The notes under the pieces are model-generated. The model saw only the letters and a list, made by a program, of their open reading frames with translations. It did no database searches and was not told the DNA's origin. Source: Pseudomonas sp. sp1636 (GTDB lineage Bacteria > Pseudomonadota > Gammaproteobacteria > Pseudomonadales > Pseudomonadaceae). Taken from it: 64,000 nucleotides of DNA. The translations under genes were made by a program, and so were the position numbers. Location of the stretch: NCBI RefSeq assembly GCF_030376615.1, contig NZ_JARRAB010000012.1, positions 62,001 to 126,000 on the forward strand, given 5' to 3'. This document shows positions 1 to 8,548 of this stretch, piece after piece (position 1 is the first letter of the stretch; every line of letters begins with the position of its first letter).

Positions 1-1464
1 GAAGGCGTGCATTGGGCGTCCAAGGGCGAGGGCGAGTTCGAGATTGCCACTGTCGACAAGGCCGAGCGCGGCACCCGTATCGTCCTGCACCTGAAGAAAG
101 GCGAGGAAGAGTTCGCCGACGCTTGGCGCCTGCGCAACATCATCAAGAAATACTCCGACCATATCGCCCTGCCGATCGAGCTGCCGAAAGAGTCCCATGC
201 TGCTCTGGAGAACGATGCAGAGGCCGACAAGCCGGCCGAGCCTGCGTGGGAAACCGTCAACCGCGCCAGCGCGCTCTGGACCCGCCCGCGCAGCGAGGTC
301 AAGGACGAGGAGTACCAGGAGTTCTACAAACACGTTGCCCACGATTTCGACAACCCGCTGACCTGGAGCCACAACAAGGTCGAGGGCAAGCTGGAATACA
401 CCTCGCTGCTTTTTGTCCCGGGCCGCGCGCCGTTCGACCTGTACCAGCGCGACGCCTCCAAGGGCCTCAAGCTGTATGTGCAGCGCGTGTTCATCATGGA
501 TCAGGCCGACGAGTTCCTGCCGTTGTACCTGCGCTTCATCAAGGGCGTGGTCGACTCCAACGACCTGTCGCTGAACATTTCCCGCGAGATCCTGCAGAAG
601 GATCCGGTGATCGACTCGATGAAGTCGGCGCTGACCAAGCGCGTGCTGGACATGCTGGAAAAACTGGCGAAGAACGATGCCGAGCAGTATCAGGCGTTCT
701 GGAAGAACTTCGGCCAGGTGCTCAAGGAAGGTCCGGCGGAAGATTTCGCCAACAAGGAGAAGATCGCCGGTTTGCTGCGTTTCGCCTCCACCAGCAGCGA
801 CGCGGGCGAGCAGAGCGTGGCCCTGTCCGACTACCTCGGCCGTATGCAGGAAGGCCAGGACAAGATCTACTACCTCTCCGGCGAGTCCTACGCCCAGGTC
901 AAGAACAGCCCGCACCTGGAAGTGTTCCGCAAGAAAGGCATCGAGGTACTGCTGCTCACCGACCGTATCGACGAGTGGCTGATGAGCTACCTCACCGAGT
1001 TCGACGGCAAGCACTTCGTCGATATCGCCCGCGGCGACCTGGATCTGGGCAAGCTGGACTCGGCAGAGGACAAGCAGGCCCAGGAAGAAGTGGCCAAGGC
1101 TAAAGAAGGCCTGGTCGAGCGCCTGAAAACCGCGCTGGGCGAGCAGGTCGCCGAGGTGCGGGTATCGCACCGCCTCACCGATTCGCCGGCGATCCTGGCC
1201 ATCGGCGAGCAGGATCTGGGCTTGCAGATGCGCCAAATTCTCGAAGCCAGCGGGCAGAAGGTGCCGGAGTCCAAGCCGATCTTCGAGTTCAACCCCAACC
1301 ATCCGCTGATCGAGAAGCTGGATGCCGAGCCGGACGAAGAGCGTTTCGCCGACCTCAGCCACATCCTCTTCGACCAAGCCGCGCTGGCGGCCGGTGATAG
1401 CCTGAAAGATCCGGCGGCCTACGTGCAGCGCTTGAACAAGCTGCTGGTCGAGCTTTCCGCCTAA
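1..1464 (+). CDS. htpG: Chaperone HtpG (Hsp90 family), 5' end outside window
   Basis: This is the C-terminal 487 residues of the bacterial Hsp90 homologue, a cytosolic ATP-dependent dimeric chaperone. The reading frame is open from base 1, and the family is about 635 residues long, so roughly 150 residues (most of the GHKL ATPase domain) lie upstream. The visible part opens at the end of the N-terminal domain ([10 protein letters not shown]). It then carries the middle-domain hallmarks [31 protein letters not shown] and the catalytic-loop region, and ends with the dimerisation domain. A strong intrinsic terminator follows 52 bp after the stop, so htpG is probably the last gene of its transcript. 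Identification is secure. Confidence 0.97.
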   Translation, partial: EGVHWASKGEGEFEIATVDKAERGTRIVLHLKKGEEEFADAWRLRNIIKKYSDHIALPIELPKESHAALENDAEADKPAEPAWETVNRASALWTRPRSEVKDEEYQEFYKHVAHDFDNPLTWSHNKVEGKLEYTSLLFVPGRAPFDLYQRDASKGLKLYVQRVFIMDQADEFLPLYLRFIKGVVDSNDLSLNISREILQKDPVIDSMKSALTKRVLDMLEKLAKNDAEQYQAFWKNFGQVLKEGPAEDFANKEKIAGLLRFASTSSDAGEQSVALSDYLGRMQEGQDKIYYLSGESYAQVKNSPHLEVFRKKGIEVLLLTDRIDEWLMSYLTEFDGKHFVDIARGDLDLGKLDSAEDKQAQEEVAKAKEGLVERLKTALGEQVAEVRVSHRLTDSPAILAIGEQDLGLQMRQILEASGQKVPESKPIFEFNPNHPLIEKLDAEPDEERFADLSHILFDQAALAAGDSLKDPAAYVQRLNKLLVELSA

Positions 1465-1516
1465 TACCCCTGGTAATGAAAAGCCCGCTGCTGCGGGTTG
1501 CTCAGAGGCCACCCCC

Positions 1517-1556
1517 ACACCCTGCGCGGGCTATGCTTGCGCAGGGTGTTTTGTTT
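1517..1556 (+). terminator. Rho-independent terminator of htpG
   Basis: A perfect 11-bp inverted repeat (ACACCCTGCGC at 1517-1527, its complement at 1539-1549) encloses an 11-base loop and is followed by TTTGTTT. It lies 52 bp after the htpG stop. A weaker CCCGC/GCGGG hairpin precedes it near 1483-1497. Confidence 0.85.
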
Positions 1557-1585
1557 GCGGGGCCATCGTGAACGCGTTAGCGCTG

Positions 1586-1645
1586 CTAGCAGGCCGTTGA
1601 AAAATGTAGGCGAGGCAGCCAAGACAAGGCAGAAATGGCCGAAAC
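1586..1645 (-). repeat. Half copy of the dispersed inverted-terminus repeat
   Basis: The sequence starting CTAGCAGGCCGTTGAAAAA at 1586 matches the terminal inverted repeat of the intact element at 60213-60362. The following bases (TGTAGGCGAGGCAGCCAAGACAAGGC) correspond to the reverse complement of that element's right half. Only one end is recognisable; the opposite terminus was not found. The rest of the gap to the next gene (1646-1890) shows no gene, hairpin or repeat I can name. Confidence 0.6.
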
Positions 1646-1908
1646 CGCTGCTGGTCGCGCGGGCGTTCAAGGCCATGCCCGTGCAGTTCGATGAGCTGTT
1701 CGCCGCGCCCTGGGCGGCGCGGGATCAGCGCGGCAATTCCAGGCGCACGGTTTTCCCGGGTACCTCGGGCCAGCCTCACCCAGGGCCGATGGGCTGCAGC
1801 CGCGGGGGCGTCTGCCGAATGGGTGCGCGATTGAGCAGGGTTCTGCGCGCTGAACTTGCCGGGCGTCTGCTGGGTCTATGCTGCTCATGCTGTCAGAAGG
1901 ATACCCGC

Positions 1909-2931
1909 ATGCATCTGCTGCCTTTGAGTTGCCTGCTGTTGCTCGGCCTGGCTGCGAGCAGCGCGCATGCCCGCGATTATCGCTACAGCGATGCGCACCT
2001 GCATTACGTCGATTTTTTCCAGGAAAGCGCCGGCATGGACACACTGCTCAAGCGCATGGCCGAGGCCAATGTCGAGCACGTGATGCTCTCGGGCATTCCG
2101 GTGGCCAAGCAATGGGACGAGAACGAACCCAAACGCCCGCGTTACTACGCCGGCGATGACGCCCATGCCTATTGGTACAGCGCCACCGACGGGGCGATCG
2201 CGCATGCTTTCAAACGGCTGTCGGCCGAGCAGCGCAAGCGCTTCCACCCCTTCTTGTCTGGCTTCAACCCCAACGACAAGAACGCCGATGCGCATATCCG
2301 TCGCACGCTCGAAATGGATCCGGGCTTGTGGCAGGGGATCGGTGAGGTATTCACCCGGCACGACGATCTGACGGCGCTGATCCATGGCGATGCGCCGCAG
2401 GCCGACAACGAGGCGCTGGCGCGGGTCTATCACCTGGCCGCCGAGTACGATTTGCCGGTGCTGTTGCATTCCAATATCACCTCCAAGCGCGAGCGCAACC
2501 CGCTGTACTTGGCGGAAATTGAAGCGCCGCTGCGCAATCATCCGCATGTGCGCTTTATCTGGGCGCATGCCGGCACCAGCCTGGAAATACATCGGCATCA
2601 GGACAAGCTGGATTTCCTGTTGTCGACCCTCGCTCGCATGCTCGAAACCTACCCGAACCTGTATATCGATCTGTCCTGGAGCATGCTCAGGCCCTACCTG
2701 CTGGATGAGCGGGGCCAGCCCGACCCGGATTGGCTGCAACTGATCGGCCGTTATCCGGAGCGGTTCATGCTCGGTTCCGATGTGGTCGGCCGCTTCGACA
2801 GCATGGGCGAGTACCTGCGGGGGTTCGAACCGTTCCTCGATGCCTTGCCCGCCGAGGTCGCGCAGCAGGTCGCGCGGGACAACTTCCTCGCCGTACTGCC
2901 GCGCAAGGTGCAGGACGAACCCGACAAATAG
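1909..2931 (+). CDS. Exported amidohydrolase-family (TIM-barrel) metal-dependent hydrolase
   Basis: A predicted periplasmic hydrolase of 340 residues. Residues 1-21 form a Sec signal peptide (MHLLPLSCLLLLGLAASSAHA). The mature protein opens with the metal-binding HxH of amidohydrolase_2 proteins (SDAHLHYVDF). Later histidines fit the barrel (LLHSN, FIWAHAGTS), and an Asp occurs in the C-terminal FMLGSDVVGRFD motif, as expected for this superfamily. The ATG at 1909 is chosen over longer in-frame starts because AGAAGG lies 8 bp upstream and the signal peptide starts there. The substrate is not apparent. The gene stands alone between the htpG terminator and a small exported protein 61 bp downstream. 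Confidence 0.82.
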   Translation: MHLLPLSCLLLLGLAASSAHARDYRYSDAHLHYVDFFQESAGMDTLLKRMAEANVEHVMLSGIPVAKQWDENEPKRPRYYAGDDAHAYWYSATDGAIAHAFKRLSAEQRKRFHPFLSGFNPNDKNADAHIRRTLEMDPGLWQGIGEVFTRHDDLTALIHGDAPQADNEALARVYHLAAEYDLPVLLHSNITSKRERNPLYLAEIEAPLRNHPHVRFIWAHAGTSLEIHRHQDKLDFLLSTLARMLETYPNLYIDLSWSMLRPYLLDERGQPDPDWLQLIGRYPERFMLGSDVVGRFDSMGEYLRGFEPFLDALPAEVAQQVARDNFLAVLPRKVQDEPDK

Positions 2932-2992
2932 GCTGTCATTCGTCTGTCACAAGGGTGCCATAGGCTCGCTCCAGGCAAACAAGGAGCGCGAC

Positions 2993-3460
2993 ATGCAATA
3001 CACCCGTTTCAGTGCGCTGGCCGCACTTATGCTGATGGCTGGCCTGGCGCAGGCCGAGGTGCGGGTCGAGGGGGTCGTGGAATATGGCATCTTTGTCAGC
3101 CCGCATCAGGACTTCAAACCGGGCGAGCATGTCTTGACCCGCGCCAATCAGCAGATCGAGCGCAGCGAGGTGATCCCGGCCAAGCTCGGTAGCAAATTCG
3201 GTATGCGCTACAGCCTGGCGGGCAAGGCGGTCGGCGACGCACCGCTGACCCTGCTCTACCTGACGCCCGGTGTCGTCAGCGCCGACGGCAAGCGTCACGA
3301 CAAGTTCGTGGTGATGCAGGCGCTGATCCCGGGAGCAACACCGGACGTCATGGCGTTCGAGTTCAGCGAACCCCATGAGGTCGTTGCCGGGGAGTGGCAT
3401 TTCCTGGTGTTCCAGGATGACCGCAAACTGGCCGAGCAACGCTTTCAGGTGCGCCGATAG
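2993..3460 (+). CDS. DUF3859-like exported protein
   Basis: A 155-residue protein with a clear signal peptide (residues 1-20, ending LMLMAGLAQA) and an all-beta-looking mature part (VRVEGVVEYGIFVSP, KFGMRYSLAGK). It resembles the uncharacterised DUF3859 family as I remember it. The start at 2993 has AAGGAG 8 bp upstream. It follows the amidohydrolase by 61 bp on the same strand and could be cotranscribed. A bidirectional terminator closes the unit. The function is unknown and no catalytic motif is visible. Confidence 0.75.
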   Translation: MQYTRFSALAALMLMAGLAQAEVRVEGVVEYGIFVSPHQDFKPGEHVLTRANQQIERSEVIPAKLGSKFGMRYSLAGKAVGDAPLTLLYLTPGVVSADGKRHDKFVVMQALIPGATPDVMAFEFSEPHEVVAGEWHFLVFQDDRKLAEQRFQVRR

Positions 3461-3536
3461 TTGCCTGCCCGGTCAGAGCAGGCCGGGTTAATCTTCGCGC
3501 ACTTGCCCAGCTGATGCTGGAGCACGGCTTCGGCAC

Positions 3537-3574
3537 AAACAACAAGGCCACCCAATGGGGTGGCCTTGTTGTTT
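3537..3574. terminator. Bidirectional terminator between DUF3859 gene and fabB
   Basis: A perfect 17-bp inverted repeat (left arm 3537-3553, right arm 3558-3574, loop AATG) begins with AAAC and ends with GTTT. It can therefore terminate transcription from both the plus-strand exported-protein gene and the convergent fabAB operon. Confidence 0.85.
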
Positions 3575-3600
3575 AAAGCATCGAGCCATTGCTCGGCGGT

Positions 3601-4821
3601 TTACTTGCCTGCCCAGCGCTTGAGCACCAGGGTGGCGTTGGTGCCGCCGAAGCCGAAGCTGTTGCTCATCACTGTGTCGATTTTGGCATTCTCGACGGTG
3701 CTGCGCTGGATCGGCAGGTCGGCGATTTCCGGGTCGATTTCGTCGATGTTGACCGAGCCGGCAATGAAGTTGCCTTCCAGCATCAGCATGCAGTAGATCG
3801 CTTCCTGCACGCCGGCGGCACCCAGGGAGTGACCGCTCAGGCTCTTGGTCGAGCTGATCGCCGGTGCCTTGGCGCCGAACACCTCGCGTACTGCGCGACT
3901 TTCCGCGACATCGCCGACCGGGGTCGAGGTGCCGTGGGTATTCAGGTAGTCGATTGGCGTGTCCACGGTGGCCAGTGCTTGCTGCATGCAGCGCACCGCG
4001 CCTTCGCCGCTCGGGGCGACCATGTCGTAGCCGTCGGAGGTGGCGCCGTAGCCGACGATTTCCGCATAGATCTTGGCGCCGCGCTTGAGCGCATGCTCCA
4101 GTTCCTCGACCACCACCATACCGCCGCCGCCGGCGATGACGAAACCGTCACGCTTGGCGTCGTAGGCGCGCGAGGCCTTGTCCGGGGTGTCGTTGTACTG
4201 GGTGGAGAGGGCGCCCATGGCGTCGAACAGGAAGCTCTGGCTCCAGTGCTCCTCTTCACCGCCGCCGGCGAACACCATGTCCTGTTTGCCCAGCTGGATC
4301 TGCTCCATGGCATTGCCGATGCAGTGAGCGCTGGTGGCGCAGGCCGAGGAGATGGAGTAGTTCACGCCCTTGATCTTGAAGGGCGTGGCCAGACAGGCGG
4401 AAACCGTGCTGCCCATGGTGCGCGGTACGCGGTAAGGGCCGACACGCTTGACGCCCTTCTCGCGCAGGATGTCCATGGCTTCCATCTGGTTGAAGGTGGA
4501 AGCGCCACCGGAGCCGGCGATCAAGCCAACCCGCGGGTTGGAAATCTCTTCGAGGCTGAGACCGGCATCGGCGATCGCCTGTTGCATGGACAGGTAGGCG
4601 AAGGCGGCGGCATCGCCCATGAAGCGGTAGACCTTGCGGTCGATCAGCTCTTCCAGATTCAGGTCGACCGAGCCGGATACCTGGCTGCGCAGGCCCTTCT
4701 CGGCGTATTCCGGGTTGAAACGGATACCCGACTTGCCGGCGCGAAGGCTGGCGGAGACGGCTTCTTTGTCATTGCCCAGGCAGGAAACGATGCCCAGGCC
4801 AGTAATCACGACGCGACGCAT
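3601..4821 (-). CDS. fabB: 3-oxoacyl-ACP synthase I (FabB)
   Basis: A beta-ketoacyl-ACP synthase I of 406 residues, the full family length. It condenses malonyl-ACP with acyl-ACP and is needed to elongate the cis-unsaturated intermediate made by FabA. The Cys-His-His active site is complete: C161 in [12 protein letters not shown]296 in NTHGTSTP and H331 in GHSLGAAG. The gene starts 11 bp after the fabA stop and forms the classical fabAB operon. A bidirectional terminator lies just beyond its stop. Regulation is presumably through the operator-like palindrome in front of fabA. Confidence 0.97.
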   Translation of the reverse strand: MRRVVITGLGIVSCLGNDKEAVSASLRAGKSGIRFNPEYAEKGLRSQVSGSVDLNLEELIDRKVYRFMGDAAAFAYLSMQQAIADAGLSLEEISNPRVGLIAGSGGASTFNQMEAMDILREKGVKRVGPYRVPRTMGSTVSACLATPFKIKGVNYSISSACATSAHCIGNAMEQIQLGKQDMVFAGGGEEEHWSQSFLFDAMGALSTQYNDTPDKASRAYDAKRDGFVIAGGGGMVVVEELEHALKRGAKIYAEIVGYGATSDGYDMVAPSGEGAVRCMQQALATVDTPIDYLNTHGTSTPVGDVAESRAVREVFGAKAPAISSTKSLSGHSLGAAGVQEAIYCMLMLEGNFIAGSVNIDEIDPEIADLPIQRSTVENAKIDTVMSNSFGFGGTNATLVLKRWAGK

Positions 4822-4832
4822 GGGGGGATCCT

Positions 4833-5348
4833 TTAAAAACTGTCGGTAGAAGTGAACAGGCCGACGCGCAAGCCTTCGGCGCTGTAGATTTCGCGACCAT
4901 CCACGCTAACAGTGCCATCGGCGATGGCCAGGATCAGCGAGCGGGTAATGGTGCGCTTGATCTGTATGTTATAGGTCACGGTCTTGGCCGTCGGTAGTAT
5001 CTGACCGAAGAACTTTACTTCGCCCGAGCCGAGTGCACGGCCGCGGCCTGGGTTGCCTTGCCAACCGAGGAAGAAGCCGACCAACTGCCACATGGCGTCG
5101 AGGCCAAGGCAGCCTGGCATCACTGGGTCGCCTTCGAAATGACAGCCGAAGAACCACAGGTCAGGGGTGATGTCGAGCTCTGCAACGATCTCGCCCTTGC
5201 CATACTTACCGCCAGTGTCGTTGATGTGGGTGATACGGTCGATCATCAACATGTTCGGGGCGGGCAGTTGCGCATTACCTGGGCCGAACAGTTCGCCACG
5301 GCTGCAGCGCAACAGGTCTTCCCGGGTGAAGGCGTTTTGTTTGGTCAT
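4833..5348 (-). CDS. fabA: 3-hydroxydecanoyl-ACP dehydratase/isomerase (FabA)
   Basis: A bifunctional dehydratase/isomerase of 171 residues that introduces the cis double bond at the C10 stage of fatty acid synthesis. The catalytic residues of the hotdog fold, H70 ([14 protein letters not shown]) and D84 (GLDAMWQ), are both present at the canonical positions. GAGGAG lies 6 bp upstream of the ATG. It is the first gene of the fabA-fabB operon. A candidate FabR/DesT-type operator lies 128 bp upstream. Confidence 0.97.
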   Translation of the reverse strand: MTKQNAFTREDLLRCSRGELFGPGNAQLPAPNMLMIDRITHINDTGGKYGKGEIVAELDITPDLWFFGCHFEGDPVMPGCLGLDAMWQLVGFFLGWQGNPGRGRALGSGEVKFFGQILPTAKTVTYNIQIKRTITRSLILAIADGTVSVDGREIYSAEGLRVGLFTSTDSF

Positions 5349-5475
5349 GCGAGCTCCTCAATATTTCCCATGCGCCAAGGCTGGGCAAATCGTCCTGGCC
5401 GGATATGCCGCTATTGTGCGTCTACCGGCAGCCTAGTCATAGACTGTTGCGTTGTGGTGAAAGTCACAGCGCGCT

Positions 5476-5491
5476 GAGTACAGTTGTACTC
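5476..5491. promoter_or_regulatory. Candidate FabR/DesT-type operator upstream of fabA
   Basis: GAGTACAGTTGTACTC is a perfect 16-bp palindrome containing GTACA-N2-TGTAC. That core resembles the sites used by the TetR-family unsaturated-fatty-acid regulators FabR (enterics) and DesT (Pseudomonas), as remembered. It sits 128 bp upstream of fabA in a non-coding stretch, the position expected for a fabAB operator. I could not fix the -35/-10 boxes with confidence. Confidence 0.6.
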
Positions 5492-5554
5492 CGTCCCTGC
5501 CATCTTGCCACAGCGGGGCGCCTTGGTAAGCCTACGCTGGTCAAGCCTGCAGCA

Positions 5555-5701
5555 CATAGCAGGCGGTTGGGACGCTGCTGCGCTCGGTTATACAGCGCCG
5601 AAACCGGGCTAAAAGGCCTGTTTTCAGCAGCTGAACTGCGCTTTTAGGCCGATTCCGGCTTGCCTGGCCGTGGTTCGCTACATTTCCAACGGCCTGTCAG
5701 G
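5555..5701. repeat. Degenerate copy of the dispersed ~150-bp inverted-terminus repeat
   Basis: This stretch runs from CATAGCAGGCGGTTGG to CCAACGGCCTGTCAGG and aligns along its whole length with the intact element at 60213-60362. Shared blocks include CTGCGCTCGGTTAT, AACTGCGCTTTT and TTCGCTACATTTC. The termini have diverged from perfect complementarity. Its right end overlaps the 3' end of the hybrid kinase gene and encodes the kinase's last seven residues and stop codon. Confidence 0.75.
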
Positions 5702-7624
5702 CGTCTTGACCATTGGTCGAAGGTCGGGGGGCAGCCAGCGCAGCAGTACCCGTTGCAGATCGGCGCGTTTGAAGGGTTTGGCCAGGTAATCATTCATGCC
5801 TGCATTCAGGCATGTCTCGCGATCGCCCTGCAAGGCATTGGCGGTGAGGGCGATGATCGGTACCTCGGCCTGGCCCGCGAGCCGGCGAATTTGGCGGGTG
5901 GCTTCATAGCCATCCATGATCGGCAGGCGGCAATCCATAAGGATGGCGGCAAAGTGCTGACGCTCGACGCTGTGCACGGCCTGGGCGCCATCGCCGACCA
6001 GGGCGACCCGATAACCCAGGCTGCGCAGCATGGCCTCGATCACGGTCTGGTTCACCGGGTTATCCTCGACCAGAAGCACCTCCTGACCTTGCCCCTGAGC
6101 GTCTTTTGCCGGGGCGCTCGGGCTGATGTGGCGAACTTGGCGAGAGAAGGGGAGCGGTAAGCCGAGGGTGAACACCGAGCCCTGGCCCTCTTGGCTGTCG
6201 CCGCGCAGGGTGCCGCCCATGCGTTCGGCCAGGGTACGTGCGATCGGCAAGCCCAGACCGGTACCGCCGTAGCGCCGGGAGATCGAGGTGTCGGCCTGCT
6301 GGAAGGCATCGAACATGTGTTCCAGGCGTTCGGCTGAGATGCCGATGCCGCTGTCGTGCACCGCGCAGGTCAGCCACAGCACCTGGTCATCCAGCTCTTG
6401 CCAGCGGGTTTCCACCCGGATGCTGCCTGCTTCGGTGAACTTCAACGCGTTACCGATCAGGTTGACCAGAATCTGCCGGATGCGCGTCGGGTCGCCTTGA
6501 ACTTCGAGCAGCTCCAGGTCGCCCTGGGTGTCCAGGTGTAGCTCCAGGCCGCGTTGCTGGGCGCTGTGCTGGAACACCTGCACGCAGGTCTGCACCAGTT
6601 CCAGCAGGTTGAAGGGGATGGATTCCAGTTCCAGGGCGCCGCGCTCGATGCGTGAAAAATCGAGGATGTCATTGATGACTTTCAGCAGGTGTTCGGTGGA
6701 TTCGGCAGCCAGTGCCGCGTATTCCGCCTGTTCCCGGGTCATCTCGGTGGTTTCCAGTAGCTGCAGCATGCCCAGCACGCCGTTCATCGGGGTGCGAAGT
6801 TCATGGCTCATCATGGCCAGGAAGTCGGATTTGGCGCTGTTGGCCTGCTCCGACTCTTCGCGGGCCTTGATCAGCAATTCGATGGCTTGCTGTTGCTCTT
6901 GGCTGGCACGATTCAGGCCACTGGCCAGGTTGTTGATGTGCCGTGCCAGGCCGCCCAGTTCGCCATCGTCGAGTTCGGGCAAGGTGGCGCGGTAATCGCC
7001 GCCCTGAATCGCCGTTACCGCATCGCCCATGGCGCTCAGGGGGTGGGAGATGCGGCGTGCCAGGCGGCGCGCGAGGGTAAAGGTCAGAAACAGGGCGAGC
7101 AGCGCCAGAGCCGCGGCTTTCAGGAGAATTTCCTGCTGGCGAGTGTTGAAGGCGTCATTCGACATGCCGACCACGACACGGCCAAGATACTGCTCGGGGG
7201 CTCGTACCGGGGGCGGGCTGGGTTGTTGCAGAAAATCGTTATCCAGCTCGATCCGTTGCAGGCGAATAGGCGCGTGAAAGACTTCCACTTGCGTGCTGCC
7301 CTGACCTTGGCTGGCGGCCTGTTCGACATACACCAGGATATTGTCGGTGCTGTCGCGAACCTCGAGAAAGCGTACGTGTGGGGTCTGCAGGGTGGCCTGT
7401 AACAGGGCGTCGAGCACCTCCACGTTACCGGAAATAACCCCGTATTCGGTTGCAGGGGCCAGCTGGCTGGCGATCAACTGGCCCGTGTGGTCGAGTTCTT
7501 GGCGCAGATCCTGTAAACGCACGAAGGTGAAGAATCCGGTCAACAGCAGGGTCATCAGCAGTGCCGGACCGACACTGATCAACTGCGTACGGGTATGGAT
7601 GTCCCAGCCGCGGCCCAGCTTCAT
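5678..7624 (-). CDS. Membrane hybrid sensor histidine kinase / response regulator
   Basis: A 648-residue hybrid kinase. A TM helix (about 17-34) is followed by a periplasmic sensor domain (about 38-165), a second TM (about 168-186) and HAMP (about 187-240). The HisKA domain has phospho-acceptor H274 (MMSHELRTPMNG), and the HATPase has N391, DSGIGIS and GTGLGLPIA. A C-terminal receiver has acidic pocket E520/D521 and phospho-acceptor D564 (ILMDCRLPIMDG). There is no Hpt domain, so a separate phosphotransfer partner is expected. The start overlaps the upstream binding-protein stop (ATGA), with AAGGAG inside that gene, indicating translational coupling. Position beside fabA matches PA1611 of P. 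aeruginosa, a hybrid kinase reported to interact with RetS; orthology is inferred from position and length. The last seven codons come from a dispersed repeat. Confidence 0.9.
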   Translation of the reverse strand: MKLGRGWDIHTRTQLISVGPALLMTLLLTGFFTFVRLQDLRQELDHTGQLIASQLAPATEYGVISGNVEVLDALLQATLQTPHVRFLEVRDSTDNILVYVEQAASQGQGSTQVEVFHAPIRLQRIELDNDFLQQPSPPPVRAPEQYLGRVVVGMSNDAFNTRQQEILLKAAALALLALFLTFTLARRLARRISHPLSAMGDAVTAIQGGDYRATLPELDDGELGGLARHINNLASGLNRASQEQQQAIELLIKAREESEQANSAKSDFLAMMSHELRTPMNGVLGMLQLLETTEMTREQAEYAALAAESTEHLLKVINDILDFSRIERGALELESIPFNLLELVQTCVQVFQHSAQQRGLELHLDTQGDLELLEVQGDPTRIRQILVNLIGNALKFTEAGSIRVETRWQELDDQVLWLTCAVHDSGIGISAERLEHMFDAFQQADTSISRRYGGTGLGLPIARTLAERMGGTLRGDSQEGQGSVFTLGLPLPFSRQVRHISPSAPAKDAQGQGQEVLLVEDNPVNQTVIEAMLRSLGYRVALVGDGAQAVHSVERQHFAAILMDCRLPIMDGYEATRQIRRLAGQAEVPIIALTANALQGDRETCLNAGMNDYLAKPFKRADLQRVLLRWLPPDLRPMVKTPDRPLEM

Positions 7625-8517
7625 GGTTGTTCTCCTTCGGCGACTTGCTGCGCCAGGCTCGCATCATCGGCCAGCTCCAGGGCCAGTGCGCGCGCCACCT
7701 GGCGGTTGCCGAGTACTCTGAAATGGCTAGGGTAGGTGCTGCGCGGCCAACTGGCTGGAGGCTGGTCGAGCAATTGCCCAAGGCTGGCCAGCCAGTCGTC
7801 CTGGTCGCTGTAACTGCTCGCCAGGCTGCCGGCACGCACGAAACTGGCGTTGGGGCCGATCAGTGCGCGTTGCTGGGCGTAGCTGGTCAGCAGCAGGCTT
7901 TTCGCCGTTTGCGGGTTGTACAGCTCGGCATCGTTGAGGCCGAACAGCAGGTCGCTGCGCCGCAGCAGAGCTTGCAGCGGTCGGTTGTCGCGGCTGTCCG
8001 GCCAGGCTTGGTCGACGATCTCCAGTCCCAGGGGGGCGGCGGCGCGGCGCAGTTCGTCGAGCAAGAATTCACTGTGTTCGCCGTAGAGCACGCCAATCCG
8101 TTGCGCTTGTGGCAATAGCAAACGCGTCAGGCGCAATTGACGGGCAGGTGCCGGGTCGCTCCAGAGCAGGGTTAGGCGTGTCGGGCGAGTCTCGCCGAGC
8201 CGTTCATGGGCTTGCACCCGGCTGATGCGCAGCACCAGGGTGGGAGGGCCTTCCGGGCTGGCCAGGCGCCAGTCGAGGGCGGCGGCGCCAAGCAGGATCA
8301 AACGGGTGTCGGTGGGGATCTGCTCGGGGCTCGGCAGCTGCTCGATGGGCTGGAATTGCACCCGATCCTGGGGGCGCCGCTCTGCCAGCGCGGCACTGAA
8401 TGCGCGGATGGCGGGATTGTCTTCGACGCTGCCGAGAATGATCTCGGCGGCCTGCAGCGGCGCACTGCAGAGCAGGCAGCAGAACAAGAGCCAAGGAGGC
8501 ATCCGTGGGACTTGCAT
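7621..8517 (-). CDS. Periplasmic ABC-type substrate-binding protein (ABC_sub_bind-like), orphan
   Basis: A 298-residue exported protein with a signal peptide (residues 1-28, hydrophobic WLLFCCLLCSAPLQA). Its fold resembles the uncharacterised ABC_sub_bind family (PF04392/COG2984 type): RIGVLYGEHSEFLLDELRRAA and SDLLFGLNDAELYNPQTAKSLLLTSY fit that family. The ATG at 8517 is preferred over 8547 because GGAAG lies 7 bp upstream. No ABC permease or ATPase is encoded nearby. It lies between a TonB-dependent receptor and a hybrid kinase whose start overlaps its stop by 4 bp. I infer it is a ligand carrier or co-sensor for the kinase and not part of a conventional importer. Confidence 0.75.
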   Translation of the reverse strand: MQVPRMPPWLLFCCLLCSAPLQAAEIILGSVEDNPAIRAFSAALAERRPQDRVQFQPIEQLPSPEQIPTDTRLILLGAAALDWRLASPEGPPTLVLRISRVQAHERLGETRPTRLTLLWSDPAPARQLRLTRLLLPQAQRIGVLYGEHSEFLLDELRRAAAPLGLEIVDQAWPDSRDNRPLQALLRRSDLLFGLNDAELYNPQTAKSLLLTSYAQQRALIGPNASFVRAGSLASSYSDQDDWLASLGQLLDQPPASWPRSTYPSHFRVLGNRQVARALALELADDASLAQQVAEGEQP

Positions 8518-8548
8518 GGGACTCTTCCGTGAGGGGGGGTAAGGCATC

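Noticed and set aside
1498..1908. Upstream extension of the amidohydrolase frame
   Set aside because: The extension runs through the htpG terminator and a repeat fragment; the signal peptide and ribosome-binding site define the start at 1909.
3589..4836. 415-codon open frame on the plus strand opposite fabB
   Set aside because: Antisense shadow of a fully conserved fabB; high third-position GC keeps the opposite frame open. The product is low-complexity Gly/Ala/His-rich with no ribosome-binding site.
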